The notes: generated from the letters alone by a model not told the origin. Counted from the first letter of the stretch, positions 7,644-14,226 are shown. The stretch: 29,679 bases of DNA from Oscillospiraceae bacterium (GCA_017939025.1 JAGBAI010000122.1:1-29679); one strand, 5' to 3'. Translations and numbers: made by a program.

Positions 7644-8579
7644 ATGAAACGTTTACCCGGCCGTAAGTCCAAAGGCATCAGTTATGCCAAATGGGGTTAC
7701 CTGTTCATTGCCCCGTTTTTCATAACCTATGCCATTTTCGTGTTTTACCCCCAGATGCTGACCATTTACAACAGCTTCTTTGAAAACTACCGTTCCGGTC
7801 TGAAACAGGTGGGCCCCAATTTTGTGGGACTGGAAAATTATGTCAAGCTCTTCACCCCTGACAAGACCGGCTCCATCGACATTCTCAAGTACGCAGGCAA
7901 TACCATGATCCTCTGGATCGGCGGTGCCATCCCCCAGGTGGTAGTGGCATTGCTTCTGGCCATTTTCTTCACCAGCTACCGCTTAAAGATCAAGGGACAG
8001 CAGTTCTTCAAGACCGTCATCTATATGCCCAATCTGATCATGGCCTCCGCCTTTTCCATGCTGTTTTATACCCTGTTCTCTCCCGTTGGTCCGGTGAATG
8101 CCCTGCTTTCCGACTGGGGGATCATCGATGCTTCCTTCGACTTCTTCGCCCAGAAGGTCACCGTCCGGGGCATGATCATGCTGATGAACTTCCTGCTGTG
8201 GTTCGGCAACACCACCATCTTACTGATGGCAGGTATCATGGGAATTGAACAGGATATGTTCGATGCCGCCAGCATCGACGGCGCCAACTCTGTTCAGGTA
8301 TTCTTCAAGGTCACCCTGCCTCTGCTGATGCCCATTCTGATCTACACCATCATCACCGCCATGATCGGCGGCTTGCAGATGTTCGATGTGCCGCAGGTTC
8401 TGACCAACGGCGGCGGTACCCCCAACCGCACCAGCATGACCCTGATCATGTATCTGAACAACTATCTGAAAACCAGCAAGAACTACGGTATGGCCGGCGC
8501 CATTTCCGTGATCATCTTCGTCATCACCGGTATTCTGAGCTTCTTCGTCTACCGGAGTCTGACGAAGACCGACGACTGA
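7644..8579 (+). CDS. Sugar ABC transporter permease, MalF/UgpA-like
   Basis: This 311-residue CUT1 inner-membrane permease has about six hydrophobic helices. The family EAA loop DAASIDGANSVQVFFKVTLP, where the permease contacts the ATPase, is followed by another helix and the usual GGTPNRTSMTL-like C-terminal segment. An early helix carries YLFIAPFFITYAIFVFYP, typical of MalF homologues. The start at 7644 follows AGGAGG. It lies 148 bases after the binding-protein gene and 16 bases before the second permease gene, so the three form one operon. No ATPase gene is present in the window. CUT1 systems in Bacillota commonly share an MsmK/MsiK-type ATPase encoded elsewhere, which is the expected partner. 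Confidence 0.93.
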   Translation: MKRLPGRKSKGISYAKWGYLFIAPFFITYAIFVFYPQMLTIYNSFFENYRSGLKQVGPNFVGLENYVKLFTPDKTGSIDILKYAGNTMILWIGGAIPQVVVALLLAIFFTSYRLKIKGQQFFKTVIYMPNLIMASAFSMLFYTLFSPVGPVNALLSDWGIIDASFDFFAQKVTVRGMIMLMNFLLWFGNTTILLMAGIMGIEQDMFDAASIDGANSVQVFFKVTLPLLMPILIYTIITAMIGGLQMFDVPQVLTNGGGTPNRTSMTLIMYLNNYLKTSKNYGMAGAISVIIFVITGILSFFVYRSLTKTDD

Positions 8580-8595
8580 GGAAAGGAGAATTTTT

Positions 8596-9468
8596 ATGGC
8601 AAAGACAAATTCCTCCGAAAGCCGCCAGGCCCGCCGGATGCTGATGCTGACGAGAGCCGTGGTATATACCATTCTGATTTTCCTCAGCATCATGTGCCTG
8701 TTCTCCTTCTACATGCTGATCATCAACGCCACCCGTTCCAACGCAGACCTCCAGGGCGGTTTCCAGCTGCTGCCCGATGACCAGTTCTTCATCAACCTGC
8801 GCAACGCCTGGACCGACGCCTCCATTGACATTCCCAGAGGCATGCTCAACAGCTTCATCATCGCCGCCTCCTCTGCGGTTTTGTCCACCTATTTTTCCGC
8901 TCTGACGGCTTACGGCATCCACGCTTATAATTTCCGGCTGAAAAAGGCTGCTTTTACCTTCATCATGGCAGTCATGGTCATTCCCAACCAGGTCTACGCC
9001 GTGGGTTTCTACCAGATGTGCGTCCGTCTTGGCTGGACCAACAGCTATGTGCCCCTGATCCTGCCCGGCATTGCGGCTCCTGTGGTGTTCTTCTACATGA
9101 AGCAGTACATGGAATCTGTACTGCCCATGGAAATTGTCGATGCCGCCCGGGTGGACGGTTCCGGTGAATTCTATACCTTCAACCGGATCATTCTGCCCAT
9201 GCTGAAGCCTGCGCTGGCGGTGCAGCTGATCTTCTCCTTCGTCCAGTCCTGGAATAACTACTTCCTCCCTGCCCTGCTGCTGGACAAGGCAGAAATGAAA
9301 ACAGTGCCCATCATGATCGCCCAGCTCCGGGCCGCGGACTACAGTAAGTTTGACATGGGCAAGGTCTACATGTTCATCCTGCTGGCCATTCTGCCCGTTA
9401 TGATCGTTTACATGTGTCTGAGCAAGTACATCATCAAGGGTGTCACCGCCGGCTCCGTGAAAGGATAA
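8596..9468 (+). CDS. Sugar ABC transporter permease, MalG/UgpE-like
   Basis: This 290-residue second permease of the CUT1 importer has six predicted helices, the first at about residues 16-38. A MalG-type EAA loop is present (MEIVDAARVDGSGEFYTFNR, then ILPMLKPALAV), as is the family C-terminus KYIIKGVTAGSVKG. It starts 16 bases after the upstream permease stop, preceded by GAAAGGAG, and is the last gene of the operon, ending before a strong terminator at 9519. With the preceding permease it forms the membrane channel for the sugar delivered by the lipoprotein encoded at 6140-7495. Confidence 0.93.
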   Translation: MAKTNSSESRQARRMLMLTRAVVYTILIFLSIMCLFSFYMLIINATRSNADLQGGFQLLPDDQFFINLRNAWTDASIDIPRGMLNSFIIAASSAVLSTYFSALTAYGIHAYNFRLKKAAFTFIMAVMVIPNQVYAVGFYQMCVRLGWTNSYVPLILPGIAAPVVFFYMKQYMESVLPMEIVDAARVDGSGEFYTFNRIILPMLKPALAVQLIFSFVQSWNNYFLPALLLDKAEMKTVPIMIAQLRAADYSKFDMGKVYMFILLAILPVMIVYMCLSKYIIKGVTAGSVKG

Positions 9469-9518
9469 CACAACAGCCCCGCCCATAGGCAGGTGCTTGT
9501 AAAACAGTTGATAAAACA

Positions 9519-9551
9519 CCAGAGAAAGTGTATGCTTTCTCTGGCGTTTTT
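9519..9551 (+). terminator. Intrinsic terminator of the importer operon
   Basis: CCAGAGAAAG pairs with CTTTCTCTGG around TGTATG, followed by CGTTTTTT. Confidence 0.9.
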
Positions 9552-9564
9552 TATATAAAGGGTA

Positions 9565-9595
9565 AACCCCGCCCTCCTGCATGGAGGGCGGGGTT
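9565..9595 (-). terminator. Terminator hairpin of the GH5-like lipoprotein gene
   Basis: A perfect 13-bp stem, AACCCCGCCCTCC with GGAGGGCGGGGTT, lies 20 bases past the minus-strand stop codon. On the minus strand the T-tract is short (TTTACCCTTT). It lies between convergent genes. Confidence 0.75.
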
Positions 9596-9614
9596 GAAAA
9601 AATCATGTGTATAT

Positions 9615-11705
9615 TTACTGGATGCCGTTGATTTTCTGGAACAGTCCCATCATTCCCTGATCGATGTAATAGGGGTAATCCTCTACCTGTTCATAGGTGG
9701 AGGTCTGGATGGCAGGGATGCAGAAGGTCACGCCATAGGGGCTGTACCAGTGGGCAAAGCACCAGCCGTAGCCCAGTTCTTCCACGGTGGAGGTGATGTC
9801 CCGGATCATGGCATGGTAGGGCTCATCCGCATAACGCGCCCGGGGATAGATCGCCACAGCCTCCAACGGCGGATAGCTTACGCCAAACTCACTCAGGGTA
9901 AAGCCCACGCCATGGGCCTGTGCCGTTTCCATTACGGTCCTGCAGGTTTCTCCCTTGCCGCTGTCCAGCAGAGCCGCCGCATCCACCGTACCCTGATAGG
10001 GCCAGGAGAATTGATTCACAAAGGCATTGCCCCGAGCACCCCACCAGTATATCTGGCCTTGACTGGTAAAGTAATTATAGCCCAGGTAAAACACGTCACT
10101 GGTATTCTTGCCCATGCGGTAGGACAGGGCCACTCCTTTTTCCGCATACTTGGCAGACACCATTCCCGCATGGCAGATTTCCGCAATGATGCAGCGGTCC
10201 GGGCTTTCCAGCCGGATGGCATCAATGGAGGGCAGCAGCATTTCATCTGTTGGCTCCGTTTCGTCATCACCGGCGAAGATGGTGAAGCTCAAATATTCAT
10301 TTGGGATATCCGCATACCGCCGGGCAATGGCCTGCCACATGGCAGCAAGAGTCTGGTCCAGATTCTGACTGTTCTCCAGATGCCGCTGTTTATAGCTTGC
10401 AAAATAATCGGGCAGTCCTGTAGCCCGCAGGTTCACATGGATGTCGTTTTCCATGCACAGCGCCAGTACCCGGTCCAGTTCTTCCAGCCGCTGAACACTC
10501 AGCTTGCCCGCATCCTCTGCATTGACAATGCTCTTGAAGATTTTATCACTGTCATAGCGGTTGGCAAACAGCAGATAGTCCTGTAAATAGCTGAAATCCA
10601 GATTCAGGCCGATGTAGTTAAAGCCCGCTTCTTTTACCAGCTGGATCTCATATTCATAGACCTCAAAATCCAGATGGTGGTTGATATGTACAAAATCCAT
10701 ATCGTCCATCACGACACCACGCCATTCAGAGGGCAGGTTCTGACAGGTCGGCTCAGGCAAGTTTGTTTCCTTTGTCAGCAGTTCTTCTGTGATAATGTCC
10801 GGATTGTATGTCCCCACTTCCTCCGGAGCCACAAATTCCGGGTATTCCATTGGGTTGGGATAGTTGTAGTAAATAAGGGCATACTCCGCCACATCCACCA
10901 CCGTCAATTCTTCGGTATGGTTGTAATATTCCTTCCCGTCAACCACTTCCAGCGTAAAATACCGCTTGCCGTTGGTGCTGTCATAGACGATCAGGCCGTA
11001 ATTTGCTATGGCACGATAACCATTTTGCGGACGGGAGGGACCATAGACAGAGCCTTCCCCCATGGCTTCAAAATACACCTTTTCATCCGCCGCAAATACA
11101 TTCTTCATAAAGACCTGAGAATCAAACAGAGAATCGTCCTCTTCCATGTCGTGCCAGCCGGTTCCTGTAATGCCCAGCCGGTCGTCAAACTGGCTCCATA
11201 TATGCAACGAAGTATTTCCGGCATTCAGATATTTGACCCACTGGGCATAATCTTTATAATTCTCCCCCAGAACCAATTCCATGTCAGCTGCGCCCGGAAT
11301 GGGCAGTACCCAGCCCCGGTCTGCATTCCGCTCAGCATAGTCCGGGTTGGTCATCATCTCATTCAGAGTTTTGCTCTCCACTCCCGTCCGGTGGACATAA
11401 GCCTTTTGCAGCATGGCAGCAGCTTCCCCAACCGTGACGATACGCTCCAAATCCGTCAGCTGTTCCAGTTCCACGATGCCTAAGTCCACTGCCTGCTTCG
11501 TCCGGTCAGGCAGGGAGTTATACAGCACTTCCTCTGGGCTTAAAGTCGGCTCTGTGGTGGGAGCCTCGGTGGGTGCTTCCGTGGGGGCTTCCGTCACCAC
11601 AGGAGCAGGTTCCGGGGCTGTTGTTTCTGCCGGAGTGCTGCCAGCGCAGGCTGTCAGGCTCAGTAGGCTTGACAACACCAGCAGCAAAGCAATTATTCGC
11701 TTCAT
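9615..11705 (-). CDS. Secreted lipoprotein with GH5-like barrel and degenerate SLH-like segment
   Basis: This 696-residue predicted cell-surface protein begins with a lipoprotein signal (MKRIIALLLVLSSLLSLTAC). A Pro/Thr linker with repeated TEAP follows, then a segment at about residues 65-110 resembling a single SLH repeat (AVDLGIVELEQL, TVGEAAAMLQKAY). A middle region of unknown fold comes next, and from about residue 330 a TIM-barrel-like region. VKEAGFNYIGLNLDF resembles GH5 strand 2, ETEP (Glu484) could be the acid/base, and FTLSEFGV (Glu606) the nucleophile; the 122-residue spacing is plausible for GH5-type enzymes. The start at 11705 follows GAGGAGG. It is convergent with the cellobiose importer operon and may feed it by cutting glucans outside the cell. 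Enzyme class is inferred from motifs only; substrate and activity are unknown. An unusual structured RNA leader lies upstream. Confidence 0.6.
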   Translation of the reverse strand: MKRIIALLLVLSSLLSLTACAGSTPAETTAPEPAPVVTEAPTEAPTEAPTTEPTLSPEEVLYNSLPDRTKQAVDLGIVELEQLTDLERIVTVGEAAAMLQKAYVHRTGVESKTLNEMMTNPDYAERNADRGWVLPIPGAADMELVLGENYKDYAQWVKYLNAGNTSLHIWSQFDDRLGITGTGWHDMEEDDSLFDSQVFMKNVFAADEKVYFEAMGEGSVYGPSRPQNGYRAIANYGLIVYDSTNGKRYFTLEVVDGKEYYNHTEELTVVDVAEYALIYYNYPNPMEYPEFVAPEEVGTYNPDIITEELLTKETNLPEPTCQNLPSEWRGVVMDDMDFVHINHHLDFEVYEYEIQLVKEAGFNYIGLNLDFSYLQDYLLFANRYDSDKIFKSIVNAEDAGKLSVQRLEELDRVLALCMENDIHVNLRATGLPDYFASYKQRHLENSQNLDQTLAAMWQAIARRYADIPNEYLSFTIFAGDDETEPTDEMLLPSIDAIRLESPDRCIIAEICHAGMVSAKYAEKGVALSYRMGKNTSDVFYLGYNYFTSQGQIYWWGARGNAFVNQFSWPYQGTVDAAALLDSGKGETCRTVMETAQAHGVGFTLSEFGVSYPPLEAVAIYPRARYADEPYHAMIRDITSTVEELGYGWCFAHWYSPYGVTFCIPAIQTSTYEQVEDYPYYIDQGMMGLFQKINGIQ

Positions 11706-11761
11706 GTGAATTCCTCCTCGTCAGATAAAGTCCTAACAAAGTTCTGCACTTACTTGAAAAT

Positions 11762-11789
11762 AAAAAAGTGCGCAGCCGAAGCTACGCAC
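11762..11789 (-). terminator. Intrinsic terminator in the lipoprotein leader
   Basis: On the minus strand GTGCGTAGC pairs with GCTGCGCAC across a TTCG tetraloop and is followed by TTTTTT. It lies about 57 bases before the start codon at 11705, so it ends transcription in the leader unless the competing hairpin forms. Confidence 0.85.
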
Positions 11790-11905
11790 CGAAAAACGCA
11801 GCTCGGTCCTGTTGCGACACAGTTCACTCCCAGCAGGGTATGACGACCAGGCATACATTTTTACCAAAAGTATGCCTGCTGGGGAGAATATTAAACTGTG
11901 TCGCA
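11762..11905 (-). ncRNA. Candidate cis-regulatory RNA leader (unclassified riboswitch or attenuator)
   Basis: Read on the minus strand, the RNA starts with a 12-bp closing stem: TGCGACACAGTT (plus 11894-11905) with AACTGTGTCGCA (11813-11824). Inside is a 10-bp stem, CTCCCCAGCAG with CTGCTGGGAG, carrying one bulged C. Beyond it are a GCATAC/GTATGC hairpin and a small GGT/ACC hairpin, together a three-way junction. After this domain, CCGAGCTGCG (11797-11806) can pair with CGTAGCTTCGG (11776-11786) as an antiterminator. This excludes the terminator stem at 11768-11789. The arrangement is that of a transcription-terminating riboswitch in front of the lipoprotein gene. I do not recognise the aptamer class. 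A short standalone RNA with its own terminator is the alternative. Confidence 0.6.
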
Positions 11906-11910
11906 TCCAT

Positions 11911-11919
11911 AGTATATCA
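11911..11919 (-). promoter_or_regulatory. Extended -10 promoter of the structured leader
   Basis: On the minus strand TGATATACT is an extended -10 element. No good -35 box is seen 17 bases upstream, which is acceptable for extended -10 promoters. The start expected about seven bases on would place the RNA 5' end at the closing stem beginning at 11905. Confidence 0.55.
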
Positions 11920-11973
11920 CAGCAGGAAGAAAAATTGAAGTGGAAATTGCGGCTTTTCTCACGAAATACCGAA

Positions 11974-11997
11974 AATAAAAACCCTTGGCAGCAAGGG
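11974..11997 (-). terminator. Intrinsic terminator of the candidate noncoding RNA
   Basis: On the minus strand CCCTTG pairs with CAAGGG across a CTGC loop and is followed by TTTTTATTTT. Confidence 0.75.
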
Positions 11998-12217
11998 CGC
12001 ACTTCTATACGGGGTAATCCCCGTATGTGCGCTCTGCGAGACCGAACAGCTCAGACACCCGAATGTCTGGGATGTTTTCCGTCGCTGTGCTTCCGAACAA
12101 GGGGCTGCACCCCTTGCGCCGCATTGTGGCTATCCCCAAAACACAGAAAACCTCTATATGGTCGTAACCATACGGATGCTTAACTGTTTTACGAACCCCC
12201 GCCTATTCCGGGCGGGG
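11974..12217 (-). ncRNA. Candidate structured noncoding RNA, about 240 nt
   Basis: On the minus strand this stretch is a chain of strong hairpins with no credible reading frame. They are: GCCTATT-capped CCCCGCC/GGCGGGG (12197-12217), TATGGT/ACCATA (12157-12172), CAAGGGG/CCCCTTG (12098-12116), CAGACA/TGTCTG (12052-12069), and a long interrupted stem, GCGCAC plus ATACGGGG with CCCCGTAT plus GTGCGC (11997-12032). AACTGTT (12182-12188) pairs with AACAGCT (12045-12051, one wobble), enclosing a multibranch domain. A terminator hairpin with a T-tract closes it. I do not recognise the family. It does not look like tmRNA, RNase P RNA, SRP RNA or a 6S-type rod. The raiA-type RNAs of Clostridia would be a first comparison. 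No clear promoter is seen. Confidence 0.6.
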
Positions 12218-12240
12218 CTTGCATTTTACTGGTATTTATG

Positions 12241-12256
12241 GTATTGTATACTATAC
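12241..12256. promoter_or_regulatory. Palindromic operator candidate for the DtxR-type regulator
   Basis: GTATTGTATACTATAC is a 16-base palindrome with one mismatched pair. It contains a -10-like TATACT and lies 26 bases before the regulator start codon, as expected for an autoregulated DtxR/MntR-family gene. On the other strand it would lie just upstream of the candidate noncoding RNA. Confidence 0.6.
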
Positions 12257-12281
12257 GAACCACATTTAGGGAGGAACCGCC

Positions 12282-12656
12282 ATGAGTGTCCATGAATCCG
12301 GCGAAATGTATCTGGAAGCCATTTTGGTACTGACCAGAAAGAACGGCTTTGTCCGCTCCATCGATGTCAGCGAATATTTGGGCTATTCCAAGCCCAGCGT
12401 CTCCCGGGCTATGGGCATTTTGCGCAGCGGTGAATACATCATTGTGGATAAAGATGGTGCCATCACCCTGACTGACTCCGGCCGGGAGATTGCAGAAAAG
12501 ATCTTTGAACGGCACACCATTCTCAGCAAGCTTCTGATCAAGCTGGGGGTTTCCGAAGAGACCGCGGCAGCCGATGCCTGCAAAATGGAGCATGCCGTGT
12601 CCGATGAATCTTTCCAGGCCATCAAGCGTTTCGCAGCAGAACTGATCGAAGAATAA
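12282..12656 (+). CDS. Short DtxR-family metal-dependent repressor with iron-type ligands
   Basis: This 124-residue protein has an N-terminal winged helix (SIDVSEYLGYSKPSVSRAMG) and a helical dimerisation and metal-binding domain. It has no C-terminal SH3-like domain, so its length is that of MntR. Its metal-ligand positions nevertheless read like DtxR/IdeR rather than MntR: Met9 (GEMYLEA) where MntR has Asp, and Cys100, Glu103 and His104 (DACKMEHAVSDE) where MntR has Glu, Glu, His; His78 is also present. This suggests Fe2+ rather than Mn2+ sensing; that is inference from known DtxR ligands Met10, Cys102, Glu105 and His106. The start at 12282 follows GGGAGG. A palindromic operator candidate precedes it and a bidirectional terminator follows. 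Targets beyond itself are unknown; the mntP gene 4.3 kb away is separately riboswitch-controlled. Confidence 0.88.
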   Translation: MSVHESGEMYLEAILVLTRKNGFVRSIDVSEYLGYSKPSVSRAMGILRSGEYIIVDKDGAITLTDSGREIAEKIFERHTILSKLLIKLGVSEETAAADACKMEHAVSDESFQAIKRFAAELIEE

Positions 12657-12659
12657 GCA

Positions 12660-12685
12660 AAGGGCGGTGCATCTGCACCGCCCTT
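12660..12685. terminator. Bidirectional terminator between regulator and thioredoxin genes
   Basis: AAGGGCGGTGC pairs with GCACCGCCCTT across ATCT. It lies between two convergent genes that end 6 and 4 bases from it. T-runs are short on both sides. Confidence 0.7.
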
Positions 12686-12690
12686 CCTGA

Positions 12691-12993
12691 TTATTTCAGC
12701 ATTTTCAGGATCTCGCTCTTGGGCATATAGCCCACAGCCTTTTCCGCCACAGCGCCGCCCTTCATCACAACGAGGGTCGGGATGCTGACGATGCCAAACT
12801 GCACCGCAAGCTCCATTTCTTCGTCCACATTGATCTTGCCTACAGTAACGTCAGACCGCTCAGCAGCAATCTCTTCCACAATAGGTGCCACCATCCGGCA
12901 GGGGCCGCACCAGGGTGCCCAGAAGTCCAGCAGTACGGGATTGGAATTGTTCAAAACTATTTCCTGAAAATTGTCTTTTGTGATGTTCAGCAT
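12691..12993 (-). CDS. trxA: Thioredoxin
   Basis: This 100-residue cytosolic dithiol-disulfide oxidoreductase has the active site WCGPC (Cys29, Cys32). FWAPWCGPC and the cis-Pro motif VSIPTLVV are both intact, and the length is canonical. The start at 12993 is chosen because AAAGGAG precedes it by eight bases and the thioredoxin fold begins at MLNITKDNF. The frame stays open upstream only because it runs into repeat element A, so longer versions should be discarded. A TTGCAT-17-TATACT promoter abuts the repeat. The neighbouring genes of cysteine metabolism on the other side of the repeat fit a thiol-redox setting, but thioredoxin is general and the link is only positional. Confidence 0.95.
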   Translation of the reverse strand: MLNITKDNFQEIVLNNSNPVLLDFWAPWCGPCRMVAPIVEEIAAERSDVTVGKINVDEEMELAVQFGIVSIPTLVVMKGGAVAEKAVGYMPKSEILKMLK

Positions 12994-13026
12994 TGTAAAC
13001 ACTCCTTTGCATGATTCTTTTATTAC

Positions 13027-13055
13027 AGTATATCCTATCTTTGAGTTGGATGCAA
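13027..13055 (-). promoter_or_regulatory. Promoter of the thioredoxin gene
   Basis: On the minus strand TTGCAT (plus 13050-13055) and TATACT (plus 13027-13032) are 17 bases apart. The -35 box directly adjoins the end of repeat element A. Confidence 0.75.
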
Positions 13056-13265
13056 TGATAAATTGTAGTTTGGCGGGCAGGGCCCGCACCCAACGGCGTG
13101 ACTTCAGCCGGTTTGTCATCCAGGACTCTTGGGTGGTCAGCCCGATTCGATAAAGCCATTTGTATATGCCATCGAATCGGGCGGTACCCAATGGTCGTGG
13201 CTGATTGCCGGGCTGTAGTCCCGCCATTGTCAGCGGCCACTGGCCGCATAAACTGCAATTTGACA
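13056..13265 (-). repeat. MITE-like element A, copy 2 (complete)
   Basis: This 210-base element has terminal inverted repeats. One end reads TGATAAATTGTAGTTTGGCG; the other, on the opposite strand, reads TGTCAAATTGCAGTTTATGC. Inside are a perfect 12-bp hairpin, GCCCGATTCGAT with ATCGAATCGGGC, and the palindrome GCGGCCACTGGCCGC. It is inverted relative to the copy at 1-250 and encodes nothing convincing. It separates two divergent promoters, and its right-hand tip supplies the TTGACA -35 box of the next gene. Confidence 0.8.
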
Positions 13266-13288
13266 ATTTCTTGCAAATCTGCTATGAT
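13260..13288 (+). promoter_or_regulatory. Promoter of the Cys-rich protein / ATC-hydrolase operon
   Basis: TTGACA (13260-13265) and TATGAT (13283-13288) are 17 bases apart, close to the vegetative consensus. The -35 box lies inside the terminal repeat of element A. Confidence 0.8.
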
Positions 13289-13313
13289 TTCAAAAACATA
13301 AGGAGGACATTTT

Positions 13314-13664
13314 ATGGCCTGCAACGGTAACTGCGCATCCTGCTCCGGCTGTGCCCGGGAGCTGGTGATGACGCAGAAGGAGATCGACTTTTTAAACACC
13401 CTTGCCCAGGTTGCCTTCCTGCCGGTGGCAAGAACCATGGGGGATCTGACCCCCATCTATCTGGAAGAGGGTAACCGAGAGGAAATGAGTCTTCTGCTGC
13501 AAATTCTCGAGAAAAAGGGTTTGATTTCTCTGGATTATGACAAACCTTTGAAAGGCTTCGACGACGGTGCTTACACTGCCTACCCCATCCGGGGCAGTAT
13601 GGCATTAACGGAAAGAGGGCAAAAAGTGGTGGAGCTGCTGGAATACCAGGGCATCCACCTGTAA
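13314..13664 (+). CDS. Small Cys-rich protein of unknown function, winged-helix-like
   Basis: This 116-residue protein of no family I can name starts with a cluster of four cysteines, CNGNCASCSGC (Cys3, Cys7, Cys10, Cys13), that could bind a metal or iron-sulfur cluster. The remainder (TQKEIDFLNTLAQVAFLPV, SLLLQILEKKGLISLDYD, MALTERGQKVVELLEYQG) has the helix-helix-wing look of a MarR/PadR-like winged helix. The start at 13314 follows AAGGAGG. It is the first gene of a two-gene unit with the ATC-hydrolase-like gene 17 bases downstream, under a strong promoter. A metal, redox or sulfur-responsive regulator is a reasonable guess from the cysteines and neighbours, but DNA binding is not demonstrated by the sequence. 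Confidence 0.8.
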   Translation: MACNGNCASCSGCARELVMTQKEIDFLNTLAQVAFLPVARTMGDLTPIYLEEGNREEMSLLLQILEKKGLISLDYDKPLKGFDDGAYTAYPIRGSMALTERGQKVVELLEYQGIHL

Positions 13665-13681
13665 AAAGGGAGGAACATATC

Positions 13682-14179
13682 ATGAGCAAAGTAAAAAACG
13701 AGGCAAAAATCAACAACGGTCTGCTGAACGCCATCCGGGAGCAGCTGGAGCACCGGGCCTACTGGCTGTATCTGCTGTGCGACGAGGCCGGCAAACGGGG
13801 GCTGGACTGGAAGGAATTCGGTTATCCTGCCATCCGCCGCTGCGGTTTGGATCACGGTGCCCGGCACATTAAGAAGGGAAATACCGACTCTCTCAAGGGT
13901 CTGAAGAAGGTTCTCTTCACCAAGCCCGCCCAGCTGGTTTTCGAAATGAAGGTGCTGGAATCCACCGATGATACATTAAACATTGATTTCCACTACTGTC
14001 CCCTGGTAAAGGCCTGGCAGAAGGCGGGCTGCACCGATGAGGAGATCGCTACTCTGTGCGATATCGCCATGTGCGGCGACCACGGCATTGGCGAAGCCTA
14101 CGGTGCCAAGCTGGATCTGCCCAAGTGCATTGCCAAGGGTGATGACATCTGCTCATTGCGGTATCATAAAGTCAAATAA
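13682..14179 (+). CDS. L-2-amino-thiazoline-4-carboxylic acid hydrolase family protein
   Basis: This 165-residue cytosolic protein resembles the ATC hydrolase family: the core FHYCPLVKAWQKAGCTDEEI, then CDIAMCGDHGIG, and a C-terminal DDICSLRYHK. In Pseudomonas the namesake enzyme opens the thiazoline ring on the way to L-cysteine. Homologues in gut Clostridia are numerous and mostly uncharacterised, so the exact substrate here is open. It begins 17 bases after the Cys-rich protein gene, with GGGAGG as ribosome binding site, and ends before a terminator. A cysteine desulfidase gene follows, which would fit a route making or removing cysteine; this link is inference. Confidence 0.8.
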   Translation: MSKVKNEAKINNGLLNAIREQLEHRAYWLYLLCDEAGKRGLDWKEFGYPAIRRCGLDHGARHIKKGNTDSLKGLKKVLFTKPAQLVFEMKVLESTDDTLNIDFHYCPLVKAWQKAGCTDEEIATLCDIAMCGDHGIGEAYGAKLDLPKCIAKGDDICSLRYHKVK

Positions 14180-14193
14180 CTACATCACCACAA

Positions 14194-14217
14194 CGGGCAG
14201 GGAATGTTCCCTGCCCG
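14194..14217 (+). terminator. Terminator hairpin after the ATC-hydrolase-like gene
   Basis: CGGGCAGGGAA pairs with TTCCCTGCCCG around TG and is followed by a T-rich stretch (GATTTACTGTTGCTTTT). Confidence 0.7.
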
Positions 14218-14226
14218 GATTTACTG

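Noticed and set aside
11813..11905. Reading the 12-bp inverted repeat as the ends of a small mobile element
   Set aside because: The flanking extended -10 on one side and the antiterminator/terminator pair on the other fit an RNA leader better, and no second copy is present in the window.
12691..13266. An N-terminally extended thioredoxin
   Set aside because: The extension is translated repeat element A and lies upstream of a good promoter and ribosome site at the shorter start.
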